From assembly GCA_025526935.1 (NCBI GenBank), contig JAHLKD010000072.1, positions 62,001 to 126,000 of the forward strand: a stretch of DNA of 64,000 nt. The letters run 5' to 3'. The position numbers were made by a program, and so were the translations under genes. This DNA is from Cladochytrium replicatum. Lineage: Eukaryota > Chytridiomycota > Chytridiomycetes > Cladochytriales > Cladochytriaceae. The notes below the pieces were generated by a model, which ran no database searches, had not been told where the DNA came from, and saw only the letters and a list, made by a program, of their open reading frames with translations. Shown here piece after piece: positions 1 to 13,100 of this stretch (its first letter is position 1; each line of letters opens with the position of its first letter).

Positions 1-2753
1 TCACGCTGATGCCACGAGCAATAAACGCTTCCCGCCGCTCACTTACAAGTCCGAGCTCATTCTCCACCATCCACTTCTGCGAGAAGAACCAGTGGGCTAC
101 TTGCATCGATCGCGCTTTCGCCTCCGGTGTCACAAGAGATGGAAGGCTGCCAGACAGGGTTGCACCACTTCCTGGTCCCCCTGTTGTTGATGGGATCGTG
201 GTTGGGGTGATGATGAGCTCGTGTCTATAGTGTGCAAGTGTGCCCTCGACATGTTCGAAGAAGCTGTGTGGGTCGTACACAACGACACCGTTCAATGTAG
301 CATGTCTTCGGCCAGTTGCGGTGGGAGCCATCGTTTCACGACTCAAAAGCAGGCGTGATCCAGGCCCTCCGGGTCTGCGCATTTGGTAGTGGAAATAGGT
401 ACTGAAGTCCGCCAGCATAACCTCAACTAGTGGAATCACGGGCATGCGAGCTTGAGCCAGGATTTTTCTGTACTCGCGATGCATGTCCTCGCTTGGCGCA
501 ATTGCGTTACGAGCAGCTGCACCGTCTCCTCCATTTGCCTGAAGCTGATCGTTCGCATCACGAGCACCACCCCAAGCTGCCAATATTGGAGCTCCGCGAG
601 AACCAGGCACACTCGAATCAGCGGAAGTACTCGAGAATGTGGAGGTAGAAGAGGCCAGCATTGTGCGGAAATCCGCCAGCAATTTGTGCTCTCTGCGATG
701 ATTGCGCGCAACAGCAGCCCATGTTTTTGTAAGTCGATCCGCAGGATATGACGTCAGTGCCGAGATGATTGCGCAAAGCGATTGGAAGTTTCTATGGACA
801 TAGCATTCATCTGCAATATCGATCCACTGCGCAATGTGCCGAGCACGTACATCCACATCTTGGGGAAGAATCACCAGTATCTGCACAATACGCTTCACAT
901 AAAGGGTGAAATCGAGACACCGAACGATACTGAGACCTTTCGAGCTCTGGGTAGGTGGTTGTAGAGGTTTACCAATAGATCCTCGAGTGGGCTGTTGCTG
1001 TTGTGCTTGGGCCGGTCCAGGCACGTTCGATGGTATCCCTAGGAATGTTCTGATGTCATCCAACGTAACCTTGCTCAACAGTTCAACATCTTGAGCGGTG
1101 AGTACGTGAGCAACTTCTCTGGGTGTGAAGCTCATCAAGTTCATCTTTCCGCACGCTTCGATTTGAGTGTTTAGCGATGTAATTCGCTCCTCCAAGATAG
1201 GAATGTTCTGTGTGAGCCGCCGAACTCGTTCGATTGACTGCGCATAATGATGTGCCGAAAAGTTGATACCTCGAAGCTCGTTCTGCGTCAGGTTGAGCTG
1301 ACGGGTGTAATGATCGTGCATTAGCTTCAGTGGTGATACAGGAACTGCGGGCATGTATTCTCGAACAGGGGTCGTAGGTGCTGCAGTGGTCGATGACGGC
1401 ATTGGGTACGGTTCCTGTGTCGTCATCGGGGTTGCGGGGGTGATGAAAGTGGAAGTGGATACACTGCCAACCGGTTCAGATCGAGTATCGGTTGGAGCAG
1501 CTGTGGGGGGATTGGGTTGTGATTGGGATTCAGTTTTGTTAACCGTAGTGATTTTTTCACGATTCGAACGGTCGACATTGCCCACGTTGATCAGTGTTCC
1601 AGAGGAGAATTGTTGCGAACTGAATGTGGTGCCCTCACCACGTTGCTGCGGAGCTTCCTCAACTGCAGCAGAAGTTCCGTTCAAATCCAGCTCCTCAAAT
1701 GTCGAAAGATCATCTTCATCATCAATAGACCTGGCTTGAGTGTCCAATCCAATCAACCCACCAACCGTCTTTTCAAAGGTTTGTGTGGGCGGCTGGGAAG
1801 CAAGCGATTTCTCTAAATCATCAAAAAACATCTCATCCTTTCCTTTCCGATCCGGAGTATCAGATTCACTGGCAGAGAACGCTTCAGATTTGTTTGGGTT
1901 AGGTGGTGCAGGTGAAGACACTCCGAAAATGGAGACCAGAGAATCAACCGTATTGATAGCGGATGATTCACTCGGATCTTCAGAGCTGACAAACAGAGTA
2001 TCCAACGGAGAAGTTTGAGGGCTTGACATTGTTGCCAGGTCTTCATTCGGTGTGTTCGTTGGCATTTTGGTGCCGTTCTCTATCTGAACGGCGGTTGGAC
2101 TCTGAAGGAAAGCTTCCAGGTTTATTTTGGGAGATGCGGGAGCGGTGTAGGCTTGAACCGGTACTGGCGCAGGAGCTCGCGGCGAAGCGACTGCAGAGGA
2201 ACATAATGCTTTAGTAAGTTGAAACAAAAACAAGCTGAAGTCAATCCCTACCATTATGCACCATTCTAACAAGTTCCGACGGCTGAAAATCGTCATTCGA
2301 GTCTGGCGCCTCATCTACCTCTTCATTATCTTCATCATCATCGTCGAAATCCAACTCTTGTGGGTCCGCCGCCCTCGCAACTGAGAAAGCCCACTCTACA
2401 CCGTCCTCTCGGTCTTTCTCCCACTCAAAACGAAGAAGACCGTCGCATAACTCCAGCATATCCCTTGCAGTCCTGAGTATCGCCCGAACTTGCTTCGAGT
2501 TCGGGTGTACAAGCACGTTCTTAACTTGAGGCACTTCCCCATCGGCAGATGTATCAACGAGTGTGGAAACAGGTTTGTTGATGTCCCGAAACGAAGCGTT
2601 GTCGAGCAAATGTGTTGTCACCTCCTGAATTGCTGTTAGCGAATATGTGAATGCTCCGCGCAAGTTCAAATCAGCCAGAGAGGTTATTGAGCGCGCACGA
2701 AGGTCTGCGAGATGCGAGCCCAGCGGCAAGTTTCGGAGCTCTTTGGATTTCAT
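1..2753 (-). CDS. RasGEF (CDC25-type) domain protein, C-terminus beyond left edge
   Basis: Guanine-nucleotide exchange factor for a Ras-family GTPase, presumably acting at membranes. Exon 1 runs from 2753 to 2252 and ends in an acidic stretch. A 61-base intron (2251-2191, GTAGGG donor, TACTAA branch, CTGCAG acceptor) follows, and exon 2 stays open to base 1, so the C-terminus lies outside the window. The middle is Ser/Thr/Pro-rich and low in complexity. From about 1130 leftward the RasGEF core is readable in order: LTAQDVELLSKVTLDDIR, WIDIADECYVHRNF, ALTSYPADRLTKTW and YRKILAQARMPVIPLVEVML. Family knowledge: this order is the catalytic CDC25 homology domain. No separate RasGEF-N module or SH3 domain is visible. 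The frame is open upstream to 2816 behind an AG at about 2822, so a further 5' exon is possible; the ATG at 2753 is simply the first in frame. Confidence 0.83.
2191..2251 (-). other. Spliceosomal intron of the RasGEF gene
   Basis: A 61-base intron with GTAGGG donor, TACTAA branch-point-like motif and CTGCAG acceptor. Joining its flanks gives a GTC codon and keeps the frame open for more than 2 kb. It illustrates the window's intron type: short, AT-rich, often with a GTAGG-type donor. Confidence 0.8.
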
Positions 2754-2995
2754 GATTGTTTTGCTGGTTGTCTCCAAAGATGCACGCTTCACCACGGCAG
2801 CCACACCAGCAGGCACTGAACCTGAAATTTTGGTTTATCCATTCTGTTGATAAACTAAACATATAAATGGCGAGGAACGAAAAGTAAAGGTGTGATGAGG
2901 CCAAGCATGGCAAAACAGAGATATGCAAAACAAAAAAAAAGAACGATCAAGCAACATGAGAGTCTTAAAAGCTTAAAAAACAGAGAAACAAAAAA

Positions 2996-4148
2996 CTATG
3001 CCCTCTTCGAGATGGCTTCCACCTTCTTGTGCGTACGGGCGAGTCTCTCTTGCGCAGAGTTTGTCTTATCATCAATGCGGTTCAACCTGCCCATCTGTGA
3101 GTCCAGCTCACTGTTCATGCTCTCTCCCATGAACTTGAGCCGGCTAAGTGCCGAGCTAATCTGGTCCAAGTTGTTGTCAATTTCCTGCTCGACATGATCT
3201 CTCTCCATGCCCTGTGGTGTGCTGTAGCTACGTCCCGCGTCGTTGGGGTTTGGTTGCGATACCTTCGCGTGGCGATCGTAGTCCTCTCTCCACCCGGTTT
3301 CAGCGCACTACCTCAGCACGGCCACTATGCTCTTCTTTTGCATTGCGCTCCTCTTCCTGACGTTTAAACGCTTCTTCCCTCTTTTTTCAGCTTTCTTTCC
3401 TCCGCCGAAAACGGGAAGCAAGAAGGAGCGCTGGAGGGATTTTAGTTCGTTTGCTTTGGAGTCAGAGATTTTGATCTGTTGGCCTGCGGCATCGAGACGG
3501 TTCTCAACGTTCTGAAGTTGTTCTAAAAGAAATATAATCACTTAGTTATCACGCCATGCAAGCCGAATAAAACGTAAAACCTACCAGATTGAGAGTGCAA
3601 TTTGCTCATGCTGCTCTGGGCTATGTTCTCCGTCTCACAGATACGATTCAAGGCTCTGCGAGTGGAAGCCAGCGACTCGTTCTGAACATCGCGAGTTCGC
3701 TCCTGAAGGTACTCCAAGTCCTCGGTATCTTCTGGCCTCACTTCCCGGTTTTTGTAACCGGTCCGGTCGTCGTGTCCATTTTCCGCTGCGGTTGCAGCGG
3801 CAGCCCACCTGTCCCGTGATACTTGGGGAGAGCCTCGCGAGTCACCTCCGTATCCGCCACGAGAATCGCCTCCATGTCCGCCACGAGAATCACCGCGATA
3901 CCCGCTTCGCGAGTCGTCGCCGTAGCCCCGCGATTCAACATAACCACGACGCGAGTCGTCGTAGCCACCTTTCGAATCTCCATAACCGGGGCGGTATCAT
4001 CATAACCGCCACGCGAATCACCATAAGCGGGTCTGGAGTCATATCTCCCGCGTCCATCATTATTGGTGTCCCGCCCTCCGTAGCCATCGCGACTGCCACT
4101 GTACCCTATCTTGCCAGTATCTCTGTCGTTTCGCCTGTAACCGGACAT
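2996..4148 (-). CDS. SEC9: Sec9/SNAP-25-like t-SNARE (Qb + Qc helices)
   Basis: Plasma-membrane SNARE that would supply two helices (Qb and Qc) to the exocytic four-helix bundle with syntaxin and synaptobrevin. The N-terminus is a DSRGGY-type repeat region. The Qb helix begins at TRDVQNESLASTRRALNRIC and is split by a 62-base intron (3584-3523, GTAGGT...TTTTAG) within the motif around its zero-layer Gln. A charged linker follows, then the Qc helix MERDHVEQEIDNNLDQISSA through LDSQMGRLNRID to the stop at 2996. There is no membrane anchor, as expected for Sec9. Two places need frame adjustment: about 3985-3995 in the N-terminal repeat, and an A6 run in the linker near 3385-3395. A 49-base intron (GTAGTG...GCGAAG, about 3310-3250) explains the second linker frame change. 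The SNARE helices are intact, so the family call is firm; the exact protein is not. Confidence 0.82.
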
Positions 4149-4416
4149 TCTTCGTGCTGTGGCAATTGCGTTTGCGAATTTACACCAATTCAAATGAAAG
4201 TCGAAGCCACCGTTCAGCTCAACCCTCGAATGTCATGTGATGAGCAAGTCTGGACTATGAGAACGACAGTTGATACATTACGGTAGGCGACGGAGGGTGC
4301 GGCTATTCGCGGATGCTTTTCACAGGCTGCCGATGATTTCTAGTGTGACATGTGAATTAATGGAAATAGTAAAAATATAAGTAGCATTCGGAGCAAACAA
4401 CTGTGTAAGATTGACT

Positions 4417-5400
4417 TTACGAAAAATGCAGCATCTCCTTAACTTCCTCAAAATCAGCTGTATCGTCGGAAAGAGGAGTGCTCTTCCTTGTCATTTGGTA
4501 CGCACACATGTTTGTAAGTGAGAATCGTTTTGCATCAATTAACGTGTATTCGTGACAATGACCTGGTTAGCATGGTGGCGCTCTGGATTTCTATGTCTGG
4601 ATCATGATCGAGATCTTCAAAGTGTCCCGAGGCAAGCTCCTCGACACCATCATCTCATGTCGCCGGTCGAGTTCGTCTGCAAAGTCTGCTTTCCAGCTAC
4701 AGTACGAGCGGTACCAACGCCCAGTTCAAACCGGCCAAGTCGAATCTGATGCGGCAGGATCGGAAAACATAAAGTCCGCAGGCAGCCAGTTGACCATTGT
4801 GTGGAAAAGCAGCTGGTCGCTAAGATATGCATGTACATGCTTGTGTGCTTCATTCAGGTATTTGCACGTGCATGCACCATGGTTGCTCAATGCTAACGAA
4901 GGTCTCATTTTGTCTTGAAGTAATTGACAGGCATTCCATGTTAGTTGTAAAAGACAGAAAAGCACCACACTCTGAAACATTTTTTTTGCCGTTATCAATT
5001 AAGACGCTCTGTCATATCTGTTCCCAAGTCAACCGTACCCGTTGCACATCTTGGCCATCCTTTCGATCAGTATGTAATGCCTGCCAGTGTGCGATCACAA
5101 CTTCTTTTGTTGGGCTGTCAAACCTCCACAAATCTTAAGTCGCAACAATGGCAACGAGATAAATGATCTCTTTAATAACAAACAGGCTCAAAAATAAGCT
5201 ACTGATATTTTGAGCCTTCTTCCCCTCGACTATCGAAACAGTTTGCGGACTGGCAGCTTTCTGTTCCTTCGCCCGTTGTCCAAGAGACGGAGATCATACA
5301 CTGTGTTCAGAAGTTGAGCTTCCGCTCTGCTTCAAAATTGGCTGAGGTGTAGATAGAACTTGTGCTCGACGTCCCGAAAAATACCCTACGAATCCAGAGT
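4417..5400 (-). pseudogene. Unidentified decayed or multi-exon minus-strand gene
   Basis: Several minus-strand stretches read like real protein but do not join into one open frame. One near 5320-5230 includes TVYDLRLLDNGRRNRKLPVR, and one near 5130-5020 includes RFDSPTKEVVIAHWQALH. An acidic stretch near 4650-4570 includes DDGVEELASGHFEDLDHD, and a plausible C-terminal exon ending at TAA 4417-4419 includes DDTADFEEVKEMLHFS. In-frame stops separate them (for example TGA after WEQI near 5018), and I could not find splice sites that remove all of these. It may be a gene with introns I failed to resolve, or a pseudogene. I do not recognise a family. Confidence 0.35.
5185..5216. repeat. Short inverted repeat (hairpin)
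   Basis: The arms GGCTCAAAAAT and ATATTTTGAGCC are near-complementary around an 8-10 base loop. It lies between coding-like minus-strand stretches. It could be a 3'-end RNA hairpin or a mobile-element remnant; nothing else supports a role. Confidence 0.5.
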
Positions 5401-5863
5401 ATCATCCATATCTTTGGGCGATAATGCCCGTGGTGTTTTTCCATCGGCGCTTCCGATTTCTGTGGAAATTGGTCTCGACCACATGGTAGACCAAATTAAC
5501 ACAACTTTGCAGTTACGTGGCTCACGATTTTATGCTCCTTTGTGTTCTTGGCAGGGAGCGCTGGGTTTATAGCTACTGTGGCTCGCCGTGCATTAAGGGA
5601 GGCATTGATTTCTTCCCTAGATCCATCAGAACGTCACCCACTTCTTTTGGGGGGGACGTGCAGCATTAGAGAGTGCTGAGACGGCGGACATATCCGGAGC
5701 GGATTGTACGCGGGAGAAAAACGCTTCTTAAAGTTCACAGTCGTTGGACTGGGCCTCATATTTCTGGGTGGATTATTGATCATTCTCATGTTTCCGTAGC
5801 AATTTCAAAAATAGTTAAAATTGTAACCGGTTGCACTTCCTTTTTTGGAAATTGAGGGGGGCG
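5400..5863. other. Upstream region of the GON4L-like gene
   Basis: This stretch holds no recognisable gene. It contains scattered short frames with stops and an AT-rich segment just before the ATG at 5864. It presumably includes the promoter and 5' leader of the plus-strand gene; no TATA box or other defined element stands out. Confidence 0.4.
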
Positions 5864-8800
5864 ATGGACGCTCCAAATGTACCCCAAGCTGACGAGCTCA
5901 ACGGCCCTTCCTTCGGTCTCAAACTGGGGCCTTGTACGCCTGCACCAACCATGATGTCGATGGCGAATCCAGCTAACATGATTGACGGTGCCGCGCTGTT
6001 CTCCGTTCTTTCTGCGGCGTTCGTCGTCGATCCCACCCCAACCACCCTCGCCCTCCTTCAGCACGTTGGCGGTCTTTTGCAGCAATCCCGCACAAATCAG
6101 AATAATTTTCTTGAGCAGAAAATATCTGAATCAAACTGCCCATTAAATCCTGGACAACCTCTTCAAGCTTTCTTCGACCAACCAACGAACGCATCGTTGG
6201 CAAATTGCAATGGAGGTGCTACTGTGTCAAAAGAAACGACTACCGATCAAACCTTCAACTTTTCTTCAACATCTTTCTCTGACCAAACTGCTACGAATAG
6301 CGGTGGCTGGATCGACACAACTGAAACTGATGTTTACGCTGATAACAGTTTCGACGCGCAGCTCATGGATTCCATCTTTCTGTCCATTAACGACGAGTCG
6401 AAAGACAATTTTAGCTCCTTGAACTACGAAGGTCCTATGATTGCGACGAAGCATGGCGAAAGTTCATCGGTGACACCTCAGCAGGCTCAATGCGAGGCCC
6501 GCCAGCTGCCTCTCAATAAACATCTGGAATCCATGCTCTTTTCGTCTGAACAGGAATATCAGTTAGCGAGCTCCGAGGATCCTGAGGATTTTGGATGGCT
6601 GGAGCAGATTTCCGCTCTCGCAAACCTCAAACCAAGCGATGAAGAAGCTTTTACTTTACCATCCGCGAGCGACCATGAGCTCGGGAATGAACTAGATTGG
6701 GGCATCCTTCAACTGATGATGGGACCCTTGGTTGACCAAACGAATGTGGGAATGGAATCGAGTAAGTGGACCCCATTAGTTTCTACAAGATGTACTTATC
6801 TCCTCTTTGGAAAATCAGTCCCACATCATCCCAGTGTAACGCTCAATGTCGGTGCACCGTCGATTGAACACACTTCATCACATTCGTGCGCCAGAAATGA
6901 CAATACTACCCTTGAGGAAGTTGTTGGGTCGGTGGGACAATCGCTTCACACTGTCCCGGAGCCACCAGCAACGAATAAGACGGATTTTTTCATATTGCAT
7001 TCAATGGATGATAACGCGCCAGCCAAGAATGGAAGTTTACCCAACACAAATCCTGAAGTTTCAAAGAAGAAGGGATACTGGGTCAAGTTCGGCTCCAGTA
7101 AGTTACTTTCAGGCATGTTTGATTTCCCAGTGACTCAAACCTCTTTAGGACCGGAGATTGAAAGCTTATATGATGAGTATTTAAGTGCAGTTGAACCTCC
7201 TGAGCAAGCAATGCCACCAACTAGAAAGAGTTACTGGTCTTTTGGAGCAGAGTAGGTGATTTTCTTAAGTCTAAGCTAAACATGACGATACACTTTTACA
7301 GAGGTGGATTTACAGTTGATCAAATGAATATTCTTAGAAAGCAGCTCGACCAGTATCTTCAGTTGATGATTCAGACCTATGCAGTAACAAAAGAAGTGTT
7401 TGGAGCAGATCACAGTGACACCAAAGAGTGTGCAACTGAACTAGTGAGTGGTCCAAATTCAAAGCGTCGTCCACTAACATCGCGAGGTGTAGCGGTGGTG
7501 GGTAGACACATACAATTTCAGTCGACAATCGTTGGGACGCGAGAACAATCCTATTGAAACCATGGGCGGAGGAGCTTCGAAGAAAGTTATTCGTCTTCGG
7601 GACAGGGAAGGGATAAAAGCTCGTGCGTTGTCAAAAATTGAGACTATCCTTACGCTTGAGAATAAGCCAAAGTCAAGAGCCTCCGGTCATTTTCGAAAAG
7701 AGTATAAGAAAGAGCCGAAAGCACGTGGTGGAACTGGAGGATCCAAGAACGGCCTGAAACGGCTAAACATAGATAATGTCACGAGGCATCCTAGTCGAGA
7801 AGAGGGCGAGTTATCTGAGGAGGATGGCGACTGGGTCCCATCCAATCCACAGGACGCCATGATCGAGCAGCTGAATGAATCTGTTGGCGAGAGGCAGCAG
7901 GAAGATGGCCAGGACGAAACGTTGGCATTTGGTCGAGAAGCTCAATCAAAACATGTCAACTTCGTTGGAGAAGGCGATGATTCGGACAACGATGGAGCAC
8001 ATCTGGAGTTGACAAACTACCTTAAGAAGGTTCTACGGGTATGTAGGCCGTTCTTCGATGTCGATCTTCTTCCGCGCATTACGAAAGGTTGTCGTGTTCT
8101 GTTGCACCGCGATAATGTTCTGATTATTTCTTAAAGTTTCGAAGAATCGCACTCGCTTCTTCTTGGATGCAGAGGATAAGCTACTTCTGATAGGCTTGCA
8201 GTCCTACGGGAGTAACCTGGTAGAGAGCATCAGAGCACATTGTCTCCCTGCGAGGAAGGCGACGCAGATATCACGCCGATTGGAATATCTATCCGAGCGC
8301 AAGCGGCCACAAAACGACGTGAAGGTACGTTAATACTTTGTCATGTTTGGTTAATTGCAATTAATTTCTGTCTCCCTCAGACATTCCATCTCCAGCCATT
8401 CAAACCCTTCACGCTGCAAGAACGGGATCTATTGCGAGAGGTGGCTAAAACACTTTTGTTAAGTTGTGGTTTTTGCTTAGCGATCTCTCCTCACAGGGTG
8501 TTCGCTGTTTCGGCAAATCCTTCAAAAGCTGTGTGTGTGCCGTCTTCAAAAATCAACCAAGGCCGATCATTTTCGCGACATGGAGAAGTCTTGCTATTGC
8601 GAAAGAAGTGAACATCCAACCGGGGAGATTCCACGTCAAACCCGTTGGTAAGCGAGAGGGGCTTGAGCTTGGGGGGCCTAACCAACGGTCCATGGTCGAT
8701 ATGGGCGAGCGGGAAAGCGTTGTCGCGATTTCTGCGATCGGACGTACAAGCCAACCAGCAGCGCCGCTCTGTGTTCCAGAGTGTGACAACTACAACGAAG

Positions 8801-10131
8801 CAAGAGAACTTACCTCTGAGATTGACCAACTATTGAGCGAAGAGCTTGAGTTGCAGTTGTTAACGTCGGAAGGGATAGAACAAAAAGTTGGGAAAGCGCC
8901 GATGCCGGCTGACGTTGTCTTTGGCCGAACGTCCAGAAAGGAGAATGAATCACCGTCGAAGAAGGGAAAAAAGCAGCTCCATCCTGTTTCGTTCACCTCA
9001 GACCTGGATTTGGATTTCTTGCCCCCTGACGAATCGAAAGATCGCACCAACACCAAAAGATTAGTTAACAAACGTGGTGTACGCTCATCTTTCTCCGAGC
9101 CGGTTGATTTGTTGTCGCGAAATGTGCAAACATTGTTATCCTCCGTCAATAAGGAGCCCGACACGTCAAGGACGGCGAGCGGAATAAAACGAAAATGGGT
9201 ATTTTACGATGTGGAAAAGAAGGAAGCAGCGAAAGTTGCCCGGGCACAAAAGAAAGTTACAGAAGGTGAAGGCGTTCTCTCGAGCAATATGTCGGTTGTT
9301 GCTTGTAGCACTCTTGAACACTCTTCGAGCGCAAACTCTACCGCATTGGCTGCTGTAGGTCGAACGCTTGTGACGACATACGTAGAAGAACTTCATCCAA
9401 CTGCCGAAATGCTCAATTTGTCTAAGAAGGGGATCCGGAAGGAAATGGTCCCCCAAAGCAGGTCATTCACAAAAATGCCAAGCGATCAAACGGATGCTGT
9501 GTTTCCAATTGGAGTGGAGATGTCTCCGAAGAAGCGGACGTTCAAACCAGGGAGAAACTGCGACGCTGGAAACTGTAATATGGAGGTGATAAGGTCAGGC
9601 TCGAGCACACACTCACAGATTATGAGGCCAAGTTTGGACTTCGAAAACGTCTTCCTGGATTTAAGCCTGGCAGCCCCGCACCCAACTGATCCCAAGAGGG
9701 TGAAACGAAACTCCTTTGAACAGAAAGGCTCAGAACCGAAAAAGTTGAGAACGTCTCCATCGACGGTGGCGAGATCGTCAACGCCACGACGTCGATCAAG
9801 CGTTGCAAATCTAGACACACAACAACGACCGGTATTGGCGACCATGCAATCATGGAATGTTTCACCATCACGCATCAGGAACGATTCGAACATATCGTCG
9901 TCGTGCACCTTTCTTTCATCTTCACCATCTCGAACTTTGTCACCATCCTCCAAAAACCGATCGGGCTTGTCAGCAATCAGAACGCCGAATCGAGCTAGGA
10001 TTATTCAACATAAAGAGAACGACGACAACCCTTTTGCCATGAGCTTAAATCAAAACTCTTCTGCTCATGGCCGCTCTTCTGCTGCTTCTCACGTCGTCAA
10101 TCGTGGAAACAGTGATATGTTTCCCAGATAA
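5864..10131 (+). CDS. GON4L/YARP-like nuclear protein with Myb/SANT-like domain
   Basis: Likely chromatin-associated transcription regulator. The first in-frame ATG is at 5864 (MDAPNVPQADELNG). A long acidic, low-complexity N-terminus reaches a 50-base intron (7252-7301). Then comes the helical motif GFTVDQMNILRKQLDQYLQL, which matches the conserved FT..QM..L..QL..H.QLL block of GON4L and its plant homologues. A 49-base intron (7444-7492, CACTAAC branch) leads to a basic, acidic-patch region. A third intron (about 8043-8136) precedes the Myb-like segment FFLDAEDKLLLIGLQSYGSN, with LPARKATQISRRLEYL and RPQNDVK; the family pattern is FT..ED.LL..GL..YG...LP.R...QI..R. Two more introns follow (about 8324-8380 and 8459-8498). 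The remaining roughly 540 codons are Ser/Lys-rich and disordered. Introns at 6762-6818 and 7098-7148 are possible but optional, since both are multiples of three without stops. Confidence 0.68.
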
Positions 10132-10141
10132 TACTTTTGAT

Positions 10142-10147
10142 AATAAA
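10142..10147 (+). terminator. AATAAA poly(A)-signal-like hexamer
   Basis: AATAAA lies 11 bases after the stop of the GON4L-like gene and 45 bases before the Vps41 ATG, in a gap of only 60 bases. It is a plausible 3'-end signal on sequence alone. Confidence 0.3.
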
Positions 10148-10191
10148 TTGTCCATTTAACAATCTCCCACATAGAAATTTAAGCCACAACC

Positions 10192-13100
10192 ATGGATGGA
10201 AGTGAGGACAAACAGTTTGCCGGAAACCGTGCGGACGTGTTGGAAGATGAGCAGAAAAGTGAACCAGGCGATGAGGAAGAAGAAGAAAGCCTCGAGGATG
10301 ATGAGGAGCCGAAGCTGAAATACGCGAGGTTGAAGGGAACGTTGGGTGAAATGTTGAAGAAAGATAACGTTAGCTCCTTTGCGGTGTCGGATCGATTTCT
10401 GGTGATTTTATGGAAGGTTTCGGCGCCATTCGATCCTAATGCTGCGGGGTTTTTTAGGCTTTGGGAACTCATGGAGGCGTTGTGCACATTCTCGACATTA
10501 ACGGGAACGACACAAGGCGATTCGAGTGTCACAGTGCGACTGTTCATGAATTGTGTATCGACACTACCGGCGAATACGTAGCAAGTGCATCCGATGACGG
10601 TAGGCAACTGTGCAAAACATCCGATGAGAGATTGATGATACGACGTCACAATAGGGAAAGTTGTGATCAACAATCTCTATGCGAATGAGACCCAGGTTCT
10701 CAATTACAAAAGACCAGTTCGAGCGGTCGCTCTCGAGCAGGATTACAGCAAAAAGCAGTCTCGACAAGTAGTTTCAGGTGGAATGGCGGAAAGTTTGGTG
10801 CTGTCCACGAAAGGTACTTGGCTGAAACATCGTCCCTGAAATCACGAATTTGAAAGCGGCACTTTAGGCTGGCTTGGCGCTCGGGAAGTTGTTCTTGATT
10901 CGGGGGAAGGGCCGATTTACACCGTAAAATGGAGGCAGACTTATATAGCTTGGGCAAATGAAGCGGTATGTGCCCTGAGATTTTCCAAATAATTATTGTT
11001 TAGTCGTTTGAATGTTCAGGGTGTCAAAATATACGACGTTGTTGCTCAGCAGAAATTTGCTTTCATTGATCGACCACCGAACAGCCCTCGAGGGGACCTC
11101 TTTCGCTGCAACTTGTGCTGGAAAACTGATGCTATATTGCTTATTGGATGGGCTGACAGTGTTAAGGTTGGAGTGATCAAGGTGAATTCAGTATTCATAA
11201 TTACTATGTGTGAGAATGCTTACATCAGGCAAAACAGGAACGATCTAAAATAGACGTTGCCTCGGGTCTTCCTGCCAAATATGTCGAAATCACTGCTCAG
11301 TACGTCATTTGAGTTTGGAGTCCATAGCATTTTTTTGACTGACAGCACCTATAGATTTCGGACTGACTATATTGTGTCAGGCATAGCTCCACTGGCAGAG
11401 GACCTTGTCATATTAGCGTATTTGACAGACATTGAGGACCATAAACTTGCGGATGCACTTACAGATGCGCCAATTGCTCGCAAGGTAGAGATAACCCATC
11501 TGATTGCCCAAGTGTCAATTCTGAGCTTTGATTTGGCGCTAGAAAGCAAAACCCCCGGAGATCCACCTTGTCAACAATCTTGGAGAAGAGATAGCAAATG
11601 ATATGCTATCTTTGAATGGATTTGAGCTATACCAAGCAAATGACTATCACCTGGGTGTGTACAAAATATTTGTGCATTCTACAGAGAAAACTTACAAGAA
11701 TGGATTAGAATCTTTGGATACTGATAGTCCAAATGATGCAGCATTTTATGTTGTATCACCAAAAGATATAGTTGTTGCCAGGCCCAGAGACCTTGATGAC
11801 CATATTGAATGGCTAGTAGAAAGACGTCAATATGAGCAGGCACTTTTGGCTGCCGAGGAGGCTGGGAATGCATATGCTGGAAGGTTGCAAGTTGCAAACA
11901 TTCTGGAGATTGGACAAAAGTACCTTACAACCCTGATTGAAGAAGGTGCTCATAATTTTTTCAATGCAAAACTTACCGCAAAAATTAATGACATTTTGAT
12001 GATGTATTCACAGGCAGATTCAATGATGCAGCAGCATTGTGCCCAAAAATTTTAAGGACAGATGCTACATTATGGGAACACTGGATCTTTGTGTTTGCAA
12101 AGCACAAGGAGGTTAAGGTATGTCATTGAAGGGATTTAGTTTCCAAAGGCTCAAGCCTGCTGTCAATCTAGACAATCAAGCCTTTTATTCCAACAAATAA
12201 TCCACAGCTGAGTAGCACAGTATACAATATGGTGCTTGCGTACTTCTTAAACTCTGATCACGAGGTGACAATAGTGTTGCTATTAAGATCATATTTAACT
12301 GTCGTCTATTTAGACATTTCTCGAAACTGTGAAGGAATGGCCACCAGAGCTTCTCATAGGGAAAGATTTAACAGATGAAGCAGAGAAAGCTCTATCAAAG
12401 GAGCCAAATAATGCAATTCTATTAGAGGCAGCATATGAACTGTAGGTTTTCACAGTAGAATTATGTTCAGTGCTTACTCTTCTTTGAAGAAATGTTGCAA
12501 ACAAGCAGTTCAATCGGGCTCTCATTCATGGCTTAAAGTCACGAAAGCCAAACATTTTGAACCTTGTGAAGCTTCATAACTTGTACTCAGTTATTCAAAA
12601 TCATGTCTCGCTTGTAATGGAGTATGATGAACACATGATTGACTGTGGATACTATAACATCAAGCTTGAAAAACTTGGCGATGAAGAACTGGATGACACT
12701 CTGATCAAGATCAGAAAACTTGGTTTTGGGACAGGATTGCAGATATTTGTGAGCAACACAGATATGCTCCCAGTAAGGCAAGAACAAATTTAGATATGTT
12801 TTCTTACAAGATCCACAGATGGTGGCTACTGTTAAACAACTGGTTGACAATCCACGCTGGCTTCATGTATTTCTTGATGCTGTTTTCCAAAAGGATCCAC
12901 ATGAGGCTGCACAATTCCATCCTCTTCAGGTATTCAAATATGTCATTAAAACTGATTTCTTTCTCATAATTGTATAGGTTGCTCTTTACGCAGAGTATGA
13001 TTACCCAGCCTTGTCAAACTTCCTGAGAGTCAGCACATACTACAAGCTTGATGATGTATTTAAAGTTCTTTTATATGTGTATGGAACTGGAATAAGTGAC

